Counted from the stretch's first letter, positions 21,045-29,388 are shown. The stretch: DNA of 35,379 nucleotides from Rhodococcus sp. OK519 (GCF_003051005.1 NZ_QAOW01000015.1:1-35379), one strand, 5' to 3'. Translations and numbers: made by a program. Notes: generated by a model from the letters alone, not told the origin.

Positions 21045-22031
21045 TCAGCCCTCGGCCGTCACGAACCCCTGCTCGACGAGCCACTGTCGGGCCACCGCCG
21101 CGGGATCCTTGCCCTCGACGTCCACCTGCTTGTTGAGTTCGGTGATCACGTCGTCGGTCAGCACCGCCGAGATGGGCGCCATCACTTCGGCGACCTCCGG
21201 ATACTGCTCGGCGAAGTCCTGGCGCATCGTCAATGCGGGGTTGTACTTGGGGAAGAACTGCCGGTCGTCCTCGAGTACCACCAGGTCGAGTGCGGCGATC
21301 CGGCCGTCGGTGGTGAACACCTCACCGAACTTGCACTGACTACCGTCCGCGGTCGCCTGGTAGATGATGCCGGTCTGCAGAATGCGCCGCTCGGCGCGGG
21401 CCGGGTCGAATCCGTACGCCGCCGCCATGCCGGGGAAGCCGTCCTGCCGGACGTTGAACTCCGTCTCCACGCACGTCGCCGCCGCGGCCGGATCGCGTTC
21501 CACCAGAGCGGCGTAATCCGACAGCGTCCGCACCCCGGTGCGTTCCGCGGTGGCGCGGCTCGTGGCAAGCGCGTACGTGTTGTTCATCGGCGCCGGGTCC
21601 GTCCACACCATCCCGTTGCGCTCGAGGTCCTCGTCGCGGACGGCCTCGAACTGAGCCCGCGAGTCGGGGATCGGTTGTTCGTGGCCGAGATAGTTGATCC
21701 ACCCGGTGCCGGTGTATTCGTAGCTGACGTCGATCTGGCCCGCCAACTGCGCGTCCCGGGTGCTGTTGGAGCCCTGGATGTTCGTCAGATCTCGCACGTC
21801 GGCGCCGGCCGCGGACAGCGCGAACTCGATCATGTAGCCGAGGATCACCTGCTCGGTGAAGTCTTTGGAGCCGACCGTGATCCGCGCACCCTCGAGTTCC
21901 GGGACGGGCGCAATGCTGCCGGGGCCGACCTTCAGGGGCAGGGCGCCACCGGATTCGAGGCCGCACGACGCCAACAGTGTCGTCGCGAGCACCACCGCCG
22001 TTCCGGCCAGGACACGTCGCATCACCGTCAT
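21045..22031 (-). CDS. Betaine/choline-type ABC substrate-binding lipoprotein
   Basis: The protein has 328 residues. Lipobox LLASC is near residue 23. The mature part ITVGSKDFTEQVILGYMIEFALSAAG, then DVSYEYTGTGWINYLG, DPAPMNNTYALATS and TDGRIAALDLVVLEDDRQFFPKYNPAL matches OpuAC/ProX/OsmF-type binding proteins for quaternary amines (glycine betaine, choline, carnitine). It is the last gene of the four-gene importer; the ATG is one base after the stop of the preceding permease gene. Aromatic residues for the quaternary-amine cage are plausible (YEYTGTGW) but the ligand is unproven. Its place beside the amine dehydrogenase suggests amine supply or osmoprotection. Confidence 0.87.
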   Translation of the reverse strand: MTVMRRVLAGTAVVLATTLLASCGLESGGALPLKVGPGSIAPVPELEGARITVGSKDFTEQVILGYMIEFALSAAGADVRDLTNIQGSNSTRDAQLAGQIDVSYEYTGTGWINYLGHEQPIPDSRAQFEAVRDEDLERNGMVWTDPAPMNNTYALATSRATAERTGVRTLSDYAALVERDPAAAATCVETEFNVRQDGFPGMAAAYGFDPARAERRILQTGIIYQATADGSQCKFGEVFTTDGRIAALDLVVLEDDRQFFPKYNPALTMRQDFAEQYPEVAEVMAPISAVLTDDVITELNKQVDVEGKDPAAVARQWLVEQGFVTAEG

Positions 22032-22032
22032 G

Positions 22033-22794
22033 TCAGCGCAACCCCTTCGGTCCGAGGTACGTCTCCGCGAGGGCGCCCAGCCAGTCGACGAGCAGCGCGA
22101 GCGCCACCGCGAGGACGGCGCCGACCACCAGGGTCACGTTGTCGCGCAGCTTGTATCCGGTGTCGATGAGGATGCCGAGGCCGCCGGCGCTCACCAGGAA
22201 GCACAGCGTCGCCGTGCCGACCGCGAGAACCAGCGAGGTACGCAGGCCGGCGAGGATGTACGGCACCGCCAGCGGAAACTCCACACGTCGCAGCACCGTC
22301 AGCGCCGACATGCCCTGGCCGCGTCCGGCGTCGACGAGTGCCGGGTCCACCTCCTGGTACCCGAGGATCGTGTTCCGCAGCACCGGGAGCAGCGAGTAGA
22401 ACGCGATCGGGAGCACACCGATCCAGAATCCCGTGGTCCGGGTCGCGAGGTAGAACAGCACCAGCAGTCCGATCGCGGGTGCCGCCGCACCGATGTTCGC
22501 GATGCCCACGAAGATCGGTGCCAGTCTGGTGAATCCGGGACGGGTGAGCAGCGTGCCCAGCGGGACTGCGACGGCCAGCACGATCAGCACCACCACGACC
22601 GTGATGAGCACGTGCTGCCACGTGAGCGTCACGATGTTGGCGACGTTCATGCTCGCCTTCTGCGTCGCATTGAGGTCCCGGCTGAACGCCCAGCCCAGCA
22701 CGCCGGCGACCAGGATCAGCACCAGCATCGGCTGCACCAGCAGCCGCATGCGTTCGGCCCGGGCCGTTGCCTGCTGTCCGGTGGTCGCGGTCAT
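22033..22794 (-). CDS. Betaine/choline-type ABC permease (second)
   Basis: The protein has 253 residues. There is a hydrophobic segment after RMRLLVQPM, then the binding-protein-dependent transport core: WQHVLITVVVVLIVLAVAVPLG, NIGAAAPAIGLLVLFYLATR, LPIAFYSLLPVLRNTILGY and QEVDPALVDAGRGQGMSALT, the last being the EAA-like loop that contacts the ATPase. The layout matches OpuCB/OpuCD permeases. Its ATG overlaps the ATPase stop (ATGA), so the two are translationally coupled. Confidence 0.88.
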   Translation of the reverse strand: MTATTGQQATARAERMRLLVQPMLVLILVAGVLGWAFSRDLNATQKASMNVANIVTLTWQHVLITVVVVLIVLAVAVPLGTLLTRPGFTRLAPIFVGIANIGAAAPAIGLLVLFYLATRTTGFWIGVLPIAFYSLLPVLRNTILGYQEVDPALVDAGRGQGMSALTVLRRVEFPLAVPYILAGLRTSLVLAVGTATLCFLVSAGGLGILIDTGYKLRDNVTLVVGAVLAVALALLVDWLGALAETYLGPKGLR

Positions 22795-24011
22795 GGCGTC
22801 GGTTCCTCCGCCGAACGTTCCTCGGCGGGATGATCGTCGGCGGGATGATCGTCGGCGTGCTCCTCCCGCACCTCCTGAAGCGCGTGGACGAGCGTGTCGA
22901 TCGTGATGATGCCCGCGTACTCGCCGCGGCGTCCGGTCACGGCGGCCGACGCGCTGGCCTGCACCAGCAGCGCCTCGAGGGCATCCTGCAGCGTCGAGGT
23001 GAGCGACACGTTCTCGCCCAGCGGATCCCCGACGTCCTCGAGCGAACCGGCCGACGCGAGCTGTTCGGGTGAGACCCACCGCAGTGGCCGGTCACGCCGG
23101 TCCAGGATCAACCCCCAGGGCGCGTCCTGCTCGGCCAGGTCGCGGCGCAGGTCGGCGACCGAACCGTCCCGGTAGGCGGTGGGGCACTGCGCCAGTTCGA
23201 TATTGCTGACCCGGGAGAGGGTCAACTGCTTGAGCGATGCGTCGGCGCCGATGAACCCGGCGACCATGTCGTTGGCCGGATTGGCGAGGATCGCTTCCGG
23301 GGTGTCGTACTGCATGATGTGGGACTGATTGCCCAGCACCGCGATTCGGTCTCCGATCTTGACCGCCTCGTTGAAGTCGTGGGTGACGAACACGATCGTC
23401 TTGCCGAGATCGGACTGCAGCCGCATCAACTCGTCCTGCAGCAGTCCCCTCGTGATCGGGTCCACCGCGCCGAAGGGCTCGTCCATCAACAGCACCGGCG
23501 GATCCGCCGCGAGTGCTCGTGCAACGCCGACACGCTGCTGCTGGCCGCCCGACAACTGCCGCGGGTAGCGGTCCCGGTACGTGTCCGGATCGAGTCCCAC
23601 CAGGTCGAGCATCTCGTCGACGCGGTCGGTGGTGCGCTTCTTGTCCCACCCGACGAGGCCCGGGACCGTAGCGACGTTCTTCGCGACCGTGAGGTGAGGG
23701 AACAGCCCGGCCTGCTGGATCGAGTAACCGATGCCGCGGCGCAAACGGTCCGCGTCGATCGAGTGGGTGTCCCGGCCGGCGATCGTGATCTTGCCCGACG
23801 TCGGCTCGATGAGCCGGTTGATCATCCGCATCGTCGTGGTCTTGCCGCACCCGGACGGCCCCACGAACACGACGGTCTCGCCGGCGGGAATGGTCATCGA
23901 CACGTGATCGACGGCCGGGTCGTCCTGACCGGCGTAGCGCTTGACGACGTCGTCGAGCACGATCTCGACGCCGGTGCCGGTGCGTTCTTCGGCAGGTAGA
24001 AGGTCAGTCAC
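22791..24011 (-). CDS. Betaine/choline-type ABC ATPase with CBS domains
   Basis: The protein has 406 residues from the GTG at 24011, overlapping the preceding permease gene by 8 bp. Walker A is GPSGCGKTTT, the Q-loop is SIQQAGLFPH, the signature is LSGGQQQRVGVARALA, Walker B is VLLMDEPFGAVD, and the switch is VTHD. A C-terminal extension from about 260 to 385 fits a CBS pair (LILDRRDRPLRWVS, YAGIITIDTLVHAL), the usual ionic-strength or nucleotide sensor of OpuA/ProV-type ATPases. The end is acidic with a tandem DDHPA repeat encoded by an exact 15-bp duplication (22826-22840, 22841-22855). Confidence 0.9.
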   Translation of the reverse strand: MTDLLPAEERTGTGVEIVLDDVVKRYAGQDDPAVDHVSMTIPAGETVVFVGPSGCGKTTTMRMINRLIEPTSGKITIAGRDTHSIDADRLRRGIGYSIQQAGLFPHLTVAKNVATVPGLVGWDKKRTTDRVDEMLDLVGLDPDTYRDRYPRQLSGGQQQRVGVARALAADPPVLLMDEPFGAVDPITRGLLQDELMRLQSDLGKTIVFVTHDFNEAVKIGDRIAVLGNQSHIMQYDTPEAILANPANDMVAGFIGADASLKQLTLSRVSNIELAQCPTAYRDGSVADLRRDLAEQDAPWGLILDRRDRPLRWVSPEQLASAGSLEDVGDPLGENVSLTSTLQDALEALLVQASASAAVTGRRGEYAGIITIDTLVHALQEVREEHADDHPADDHPAEERSAEEPTP

Positions 24012-24660
24012 GAAGCCCCCTCGAGGTGGTGAGGCGCCCGAGCAGGACCAGAAGTCCGTCGAGGACGAGCGCCAGGATGACGATGAGAACGGTGCCGGTG
24101 AGGGCCTGCGGAACCGCGGTGGGACTGCCCACGCGGGACAACCCCGAGAAGATGAGATTGCCCAGGCCGGGCCCCTTCGCGTAGGCCGCGATCGCGAGGA
24201 TGCCCATGAGCATCTGGGTGCTGACCCGGATGCCCGCCAGAATCGACGGCCAGGCCAGCGGCAACTCGATGCGGCCGAGCACCCGGAGACGGTTCATTCC
24301 GACCCCGCGGGCGGCGTCGGTGATCGCCGGGTCCACCGCGGCCAGCCCGATGATCGTGTTCCGGATGATCGGCAACAGCCCGTACAGGACCAGGGCCGTC
24401 ACGGTGGGTGCGACGCCGAGGCCGAGGATCGGGATGAGCAGACCGAGCAGGGCGAACGACGGCAGCGTGAGCACCGTGCTGGCCAGGCCCGTCGCCACCG
24501 CCGACCCGATCGGACTGCGATAGACGGCGATCCCGACGAGGACCGCGATGACACCCGCGATCACCACCGACTGGACGACCGCGCTGACATGGAGATACGA
24601 GTCCGTGAGCAACTGTTGCCGCCGCTCGTACACGAAATCCCACAGGGTCTGGAAATCCAA
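24004..24660 (-). CDS. Betaine/choline-type ABC permease (first)
   Basis: The protein has 218 residues starting at TTG (24660), with GGGAGG 7 nt upstream; no ATG or GTG fits better. LDFQTLWDFVYERRQQLLTDSYLHV opens as in OpuCB-type permeases, followed by membrane segments (VVIAGVIAVLVGIAVY, VLTLPSFALLGLLIPILGL) and the loop GLAAVDPAITDAARGVGMNRLRVLGRIELP. It is the first gene of the importer. A strong hairpin lies only 28 nt upstream, so expression from further upstream would have to pass a terminator or attenuator. Confidence 0.85.
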   Translation of the reverse strand: MDFQTLWDFVYERRQQLLTDSYLHVSAVVQSVVIAGVIAVLVGIAVYRSPIGSAVATGLASTVLTLPSFALLGLLIPILGLGVAPTVTALVLYGLLPIIRNTIIGLAAVDPAITDAARGVGMNRLRVLGRIELPLAWPSILAGIRVSTQMLMGILAIAAYAKGPGLGNLIFSGLSRVGSPTAVPQALTGTVLIVILALVLDGLLVLLGRLTTSRGLRD

Positions 24661-24688
24661 TCCAGAACCTCCCTTCAGCCGCCAGAAA

Positions 24689-24735
24689 GCCCGAGGAGGG
24701 CCCGTCCACTCACTGCAGACGGGCCCTCCTCGGGC
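24689..24735 (-). terminator. Perfect 18-bp hairpin, terminator or attenuator
   Basis: GCCCGAGGAGGGCCCGTC (24689-24706) and its exact reverse complement (24718-24735) flank an 11-nt loop. On the minus strand the stem is followed by TTTCTGG. It lies 107 nt after the RNHCP gene stop and 28 nt before the TTG of the importer. It may simply end the RNHCP transcript, but no room for a promoter is left between it and the importer start, so an attenuator is possible. Confidence 0.7.
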
Positions 24736-24842
24736 CGCGCGGCACTGCGCTTGCCTCCAACACTGCCCCGAATCGGCGAGTTCTGCATGGCAATCGGCAG
24801 ACTGTGCCAGTGCCGACCCGTCGGTTCTGCCGCCGAGGTCCG

Positions 24843-25235
24843 CTACCGGACGCTGTCCAGGTGGGAGAGGGGCCGCACCGCGATCCGGACCAGGGCGAGC
24901 GGATTGTCGTCGCCCGCGACACGGTTGGCGCCCATGACGCCGCACGCGCCGCACCGGTGGATGATCGACCATTCCCCCTCCCCGCGCACGGAGATGGAGA
25001 TCGGATCCATCCGCCCACCGCACGACGACGCGCGATCGCCGGGCACCGCCCGGTCGACATGCCTGCTGCACAGGCATGTCGGGCAGTGGTTGCGGTGCGC
25101 GGTTCCGGGCGCCCACATCGGGACGTCCAATCCGCAACCGACGCAACGGAAGGACGTACCGCGGCGCGCCGGTCCGTCCCGATGGACGGGTTTGGCGCGC
25201 TGTCGGCGCTCGGTTCTACCGTTCCTGCGGGACAT
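24843..25235 (-). CDS. RNHCP domain protein
   Basis: The protein has 130 residues. GGGAGGTGG precedes the ATG by 6 nt. After a basic N-terminal tail of about 26 residues comes FRCVGCGLDVPMWAPGTAHR with NHCPTCLCSRHVD, PGDRASSCGGRMDPISISVR, GEWSIIHRCGACGVMGANRV and AGDDN. This is the RNHCP family, a zinc-ribbon-like fold with CxxC knuckles and the HRNHCP signature that names it. The biochemical role is unknown; a nucleic-acid or ribosome link is often suggested for such small zinc proteins. It is the second of a tandem pair, 18 nt after the first. Confidence 0.85.
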   Translation of the reverse strand: MSRRNGRTERRQRAKPVHRDGPARRGTSFRCVGCGLDVPMWAPGTAHRNHCPTCLCSRHVDRAVPGDRASSCGGRMDPISISVRGEGEWSIIHRCGACGVMGANRVAGDDNPLALVRIAVRPLSHLDSVR

Positions 25236-25253
25236 GTCGAACCACCTCCCGCG

Positions 25254-25589
25254 TCAGATCTGCGCGAGATGTTCGAGCGGGAACGGCGGCTGCGCCAACG
25301 GTTTCACCGCGATCCGGATCAACAACAGTTGATTGTCGTCCGAGGCGACCGGACCCGCCTCGAGGCGGTCGCAACCGGTGCAGCGATGGATCAGCATCCA
25401 GGCACCGTCGCGTTGCACCGCAACGGCGATCGGATGGGTGCGGGCATCGCACCGCCCGTGCCTGCCGGCGAGGCAGTTGGGGCAGTGCGTCCGCCTCTGG
25501 GCGCTCGGCGTCGCGGCGGACGCCGTGAGCCCGCAACGGATGCAGGTGAACGTGGACAGGTGTGAAAAGGACGTGCCACTGTGGGACAC
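25254..25589 (-). CDS. RNHCP-like zinc-ribbon protein (first of pair)
   Basis: The protein has 111 residues from the GTG at 25589, with AGGAG 7 nt upstream. FTCIRCGLTASAATPSAQRR with THCPNCLAGRHG, CDARTHPIAVAVQ, GAWMLIHRCTGCDRL and ASDDNQLLLIRIAVKPLA follows the same order as the RNHCP neighbour, with RTHCP replacing RNHCP. The conserved Cys pairs are kept. It is a diverged paralogue from a tandem duplication. The role is unknown. Confidence 0.75.
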   Translation of the reverse strand: MSHSGTSFSHLSTFTCIRCGLTASAATPSAQRRTHCPNCLAGRHGRCDARTHPIAVAVQRDGAWMLIHRCTGCDRLEAGPVASDDNQLLLIRIAVKPLAQPPFPLEHLAQI

Positions 25590-25837
25590 GGGTGTACTCC
25601 TCTGTGAGATCGACTGAGCGGCAGAATGTGCCGAGCACGATCGAGCCCGCGGAAGCATCACACCGGACAGGGGATCCGATGTCGGGTACGGATCACCGGC
25701 CGGAGCGGTTCGCGGGATCGCGAAGGAGCTCGGCTGCTGTCCGGGGCATAATTCACCACTTCCATACGTGTAGGAACCCGGCGGCCGTGCCGGATGCGCG
25801 CAACCCTAGGCACCGCGCCCGCGGGTGCGCAATCGAA
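25590..25837. other. Intergenic region, nothing identified
   Basis: I see no gene here. The region probably holds the promoter of the RNHCP pair on the minus strand, but no boxes are convincing. Confidence 0.4.
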
Positions 25838-26311
25838 TTACCGCTCGACGCCGCCGAGCACCATGGATTCTGCTGCGCGCGAGCCCTTCAGCTCGTCGAG
25901 CGTCACGATGTCGTGCAGCCACACCGGTCGATCGTGCGGACGATCCGCCAGACGTCGTACCGCCTAGGCGGTGATCGCGGCCGTCGCCTTCGACTGCCCG
26001 GATCCGGTGGCCCACAGCGCGCGCCCGTCCGCGGCGCGCACCTGCACGACCCATCGCTCACTCCCCCACATCCGGGTCGGGGCGAGGGACCGCAGCGCCG
26101 GAGCCCGCGTCAGTGTCGCCAACCCGAGCGTCGCGAGGCGTGAGTCCATCCGCAGGTAGGTACGGACCGGGACGCCCAGCCATGTCGTGAGCGCATGCTG
26201 ATCGGCGAAGTCCGCACGCAGCGCGGGGAAGGCGGGATAGTCGCCGGATACCAGGAATGGGTGCTCGCCACCGTCGCAGCCGCCGCCGGGCTCCGACCCG
26301 CGAGCACTCAG
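25838..26311 (-). pseudogene. Decayed gene with in-frame TAG, N-terminus missing
   Basis: Just after the FdhF stop a minus-strand frame reads HPFLVSGDYPAFPALRADFA, DQHALTTWLGVPVRTYLRMD and SERWVVQVRAADGRALWATG, then SGQSKATAAITA and a TAG (25966-25964). The same frame continues for 42 codons after the TAG with convincing protein (AVRRLADRP, VWLHDIVTLDELKGS, MVLGGVER) to a TAA at 25840-25838. No start codon or N-terminal domain is present. The pattern recalls the C-terminal half of NAD(P)-binding saccharopine-dehydrogenase-like proteins, but the family call is weak. Point mutation plus 5' deletion is the simplest explanation. Confidence 0.6.
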
Positions 26312-28686
26312 GACAGGTAGCGCGGCTGGGGCTCGCTCTTGTGCGACCAGTCCCAGCCGACCTCGTGCTGCGTGCCCCCGTCGAGGTGTTCCTCATGCAC
26401 CGTGCCGGCAGGCTCGAGTCGCACGATGATCGACTTGGATGTGGGGCAATTGCTCTTGAGCGCAGTCGAATCCAGCGGGACCAGCGGATTGGTCTCGGGA
26501 TAGTAGGCCGCGGAGGTGCCGCGCGGGATGTCGTATTCGACGATCCGGAAGCCTGTCGCGTAGCGCATGCAGTCGTCGTCGTCCCACTTGGTCAGAAGAT
26601 CCACCTTGTCGCCGTCGTCGTAGCCGAATGCGGCAATGTCGTCGCGGTGCATGAAGATCACGCGACGGCCCCCTTCGATCCCGCGGTAGCGATCGCTCAG
26701 GCCGTAGATGGTGGTGTTGAACTGGTCGTGGCTGCGTAGCGTCTGCAGAAGCAGGTGACCGGGTGGGGCCTGCATGACCTCGATCGGTGCGACATCGAAT
26801 TCCGCCTTACCCGAACCGGTCTCGAAGGACCGTGAATCTCGGGGCGGGTGCGGGAGGATGAAGCCACCGGGCCGCCGCACGTTCACCTCGTAGCCCTCAC
26901 AGCCCGGCACCACCTTCGAGATGTGCAGCCGGATCTTGGCGTAGTCGTCGCGCATACCCATCCAGTCGATGCCGTAGCGGTCGCCCAGCGTCGCGTACGC
27001 GATCTGGGTGACGATGGCCGTCTCCGACTCGAGGTGCGGGCTCGCCGGATCCAGCGGGCCGCGGGACGCGTGCACGGCGCACACCGAGTCCTCGACCGAG
27101 ATGAACTGCGGCCCGCTCGCTCGGACATCCTTCTCCGTGCGCCCCAGCGTCGGCAGAATGAGCGCGGTCTCGCCGGTCACCAGGTGTGAACGGTTGAGTT
27201 TGGTCGAAATCTGCACCGACATGCCGGTGTTGCGCATCGCGGCCGCCGTCACCCGGGAATCCGGTGCGGCCTCGACGAAGTTGCCGCCCAGGCCCATGAA
27301 GAACCTCGCCTTACCGTCTCGCATGGCGCGGATCGAATCGACTGTGTCGTAGCCGTATTCACGGGGTGGATCGAATCCGAACTCGCGCTCGAGGGCATCG
27401 AGGAAGCTCTGTGGCGGACGTTCCCAGATGCCCATGGTGCGGTCGCCCTGGACGTTGGAGTGGCCGCGCAGCGGTAGCAGGCCGGCGCCGGGCCGGCCGA
27501 TGTTGCCCTGCGCGAACGCGACGTTGCACACCTCCTTGATGATCGCGACCGCGTTGCGGTGCTGGGTCAGACCCATCGCCCAGCAGAAGACCGTGGCCTT
27601 CGACTCCCGCAGCATCTGTGCGGCCCTGGTGATCTCGGGGCGGGAGAGCCCGGTCGACGCCGTGACCGCGTCCCAATCGAGTTGCGACACGTGATCGCGC
27701 CACGCCTCGAAGCCATGCGTGTACGCCTCGATGAACTCGTGGTCGAGCGCATCCCACTCGACGAGCAGCGAGCCGATCGCTTGCATCAGCGCCAGATCGC
27801 CGCCGGGCTTGATCTGCAGGTGGAAGTCGGAGAGATCCGTTCCCCGGCCGATCACTCCGTTCGGGGTCTGCGGGTTCTGGAAGTGGAGCAGCCCGGCTTC
27901 CTTGAGCGGGTTGATCGACAGGATCTTGGCCCCACGCTTCTTCGCCACCTCGAGGTGGGTGAGCATCCGTGGATGGTTGGTCCCGGGGTTGTGGCCCTGC
28001 AACACGATCAGGTCCGCCTCGTGGACGTCCTCGAAGACGACGCTGGCCTTGCCGATGCCGATGGATTCGGCGAGCGCGATCGACGTCGACTCGTGGCACA
28101 TGTTCGAGCAGTCGGGCAGGTTGTTGGTGCCGTAGGCCCGGACGAAGAGTTGGTAGGCGAATGCCGCCTCGTTCGAGGCCCGCCCCGATGTGTAGAAGAT
28201 CGCCTCGTCGGGATCGAGCGACTGCAATTCGCGCCCGATCAGGGCATAGGCCTCGGACCACTCGATCGGCTCGTAGTGCGACGATCCGGGGCGCTTGATC
28301 ATCGGGTGCGTGATTCGCCCCTGTTCGTTCAACCAGTACTCGCTGCGCGAGGCGAGGTCGGCGACGGAGTGCCGCGCGAAGAACTCGGGTGTCACGCGGC
28401 GCAGGGTGGCCTCGTTCGCGACAGCCTTCGCGCCGTTCTCGCAGAACTCGGCCGGGTGCCGGTGCCCTGGCTCCGGGTCGGGCCACGCGCAGCTCATACA
28501 GTCATAGCCGCCGACCTTGTTGAGCTCGAACAACGTTTCGCCGGTGCGGACGATCCCCATGTTCTCGAGGGCCCGCTTCATCGACACCGCGACGGCCGTT
28601 ACACCCGCCGCCTTCTTCTTCGGCTTGCCGACCCGCAGATCGGATTCGTCGTAATCCGGACGTTCCGACTGGTTTCGTCTGCCCAT
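26308..28686 (-). CDS. FdhF/YdeP-type molybdopterin oxidoreductase
   Basis: The protein has 792 residues from the ATG at 28686, with GGAGG 8 nt upstream. The N-terminus has a possible iron-sulfur region YDCMSCAWPDPEPG...AEFCENGAK, with only three Cys close together. The molybdopterin domain follows: FYTSGRASNEAAFAYQLFVRAYGTNNLPDCSNMCHESTS, GHNPGTNHPRML, VFCWAMGLTQHRN, GNIGRPGAGLLPLRGHSNVQGDRTMG, and a C-terminal MGD-binding domain (LQTLRSHDQFNTTIYGLSDRYRGI). This is the formate-dehydrogenase-alpha-like family of E. coli YdeP. True formate dehydrogenase activity is not established for it. FdhD and other subunits are absent here. The gene lies 81 nt downstream of the TetR gene. Confidence 0.88.
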   Translation of the reverse strand: MGRRNQSERPDYDESDLRVGKPKKKAAGVTAVAVSMKRALENMGIVRTGETLFELNKVGGYDCMSCAWPDPEPGHRHPAEFCENGAKAVANEATLRRVTPEFFARHSVADLASRSEYWLNEQGRITHPMIKRPGSSHYEPIEWSEAYALIGRELQSLDPDEAIFYTSGRASNEAAFAYQLFVRAYGTNNLPDCSNMCHESTSIALAESIGIGKASVVFEDVHEADLIVLQGHNPGTNHPRMLTHLEVAKKRGAKILSINPLKEAGLLHFQNPQTPNGVIGRGTDLSDFHLQIKPGGDLALMQAIGSLLVEWDALDHEFIEAYTHGFEAWRDHVSQLDWDAVTASTGLSRPEITRAAQMLRESKATVFCWAMGLTQHRNAVAIIKEVCNVAFAQGNIGRPGAGLLPLRGHSNVQGDRTMGIWERPPQSFLDALEREFGFDPPREYGYDTVDSIRAMRDGKARFFMGLGGNFVEAAPDSRVTAAAMRNTGMSVQISTKLNRSHLVTGETALILPTLGRTEKDVRASGPQFISVEDSVCAVHASRGPLDPASPHLESETAIVTQIAYATLGDRYGIDWMGMRDDYAKIRLHISKVVPGCEGYEVNVRRPGGFILPHPPRDSRSFETGSGKAEFDVAPIEVMQAPPGHLLLQTLRSHDQFNTTIYGLSDRYRGIEGGRRVIFMHRDDIAAFGYDDGDKVDLLTKWDDDDCMRYATGFRIVEYDIPRGTSAAYYPETNPLVPLDSTALKSNCPTSKSIIVRLEPAGTVHEEHLDGGTQHEVGWDWSHKSEPQPRYLS

Positions 28687-28767
28687 GATCTCGACCTCCA
28701 GTGTTGGCCTCGCATCCACGGTAGGACACTTTCGGCGGGCAGGTGCGATACCGGGCAGGACGCGTGC

Positions 28768-29388
28768 TCACCCGTCCCGCGCGGCCGCCCCGTTCACCGG
28801 AGCGGCGATCCCGTCGAGCACGAGTCGGACGAGGAAGTCGACCAACTCGCCCTCGCTCCACTGCGGCCGCGTCAGCGGAAGCATGGTCAACGCGCCCCGC
28901 AGCGTGTCGAGCACGAGAGCGCCGTCGGCGTCGGGCCGGATCTCACCGGATTCGATTGCACGATCGAACACTTCGATGTACCGGGATCGGACCGGTGCGA
29001 TGAACCGCTGCTCGGCCTCCTCCTGCAGGGCGGGGTCGGCGACCAGATCGGCGATCAGCCCCGGCATCCCACGCCGGTACTCCGGCAGCGAATGCAGCGC
29101 GACCATGTCCCGCACCATCGCGGTGAACGTGACCGAGAACGGCGCATCGGCCGGAACCTCACGCGCCGCCACCGGTTCGCGCCGGAACAGCGTCTCCTGC
29201 ACGAGCGCGGCTTTCGATCCCCACCACTGATACAGCAACGGGCGCCCGACCTCGGCACGCCGGGCTACCGCCGCGAGCGTGAGCGCTTCGTACCCGTCCT
29301 CGATCAACAGCTCCGCGGTCGCCTCGAGCACCGCGCGGTGGCGCACCGGATCGCGACGCCGTCCGCGTGAAGGGCCGTCCTCGACCAC
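28768..29388 (-). CDS. TetR-family regulator
   Basis: The protein has 206 residues from the GTG at 29388, with AGGGAG 7 nt upstream. HTH region: HRAVLEATAELLIEDGYEAL with TLAAVARRAEVGRPLLYQWW and GSKAALVQE. The C-terminal ligand domain includes LRGALTMLPLTRPQWSEGELVDFLVRLVLDGI. It is divergent from the enoyl-CoA hydratase operon, with a palindrome in the gap, so it probably represses that operon and itself. The ligand may be an acyl-CoA by analogy with regulators of catabolic operons, which is inference. Confidence 0.88.
   Translation of the reverse strand: MVEDGPSRGRRRDPVRHRAVLEATAELLIEDGYEALTLAAVARRAEVGRPLLYQWWGSKAALVQETLFRREPVAAREVPADAPFSVTFTAMVRDMVALHSLPEYRRGMPGLIADLVADPALQEEAEQRFIAPVRSRYIEVFDRAIESGEIRPDADGALVLDTLRGALTMLPLTRPQWSEGELVDFLVRLVLDGIAAPVNGAAARDG

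Noticed and set aside
24736-24842. Sigma-54-like TGGCAC...TTGC sequence upstream of the importer
   Set aside because: The spacing is wrong and Actinobacteria generally lack sigma-54.
25964-25966. TAG read as pyrrolysine, given the methylamine theme
   Set aside because: No pyl genes are seen, the gene is not a methylamine methyltransferase, and its N-terminus is missing. Pseudogene decay is simpler.
27559-29370. A 603-codon open frame antisense to the FdhF and TetR genes
   Set aside because: Shadow of high-GC coding on the other strand. No domain pattern is visible, and the two minus-strand genes are strongly supported.
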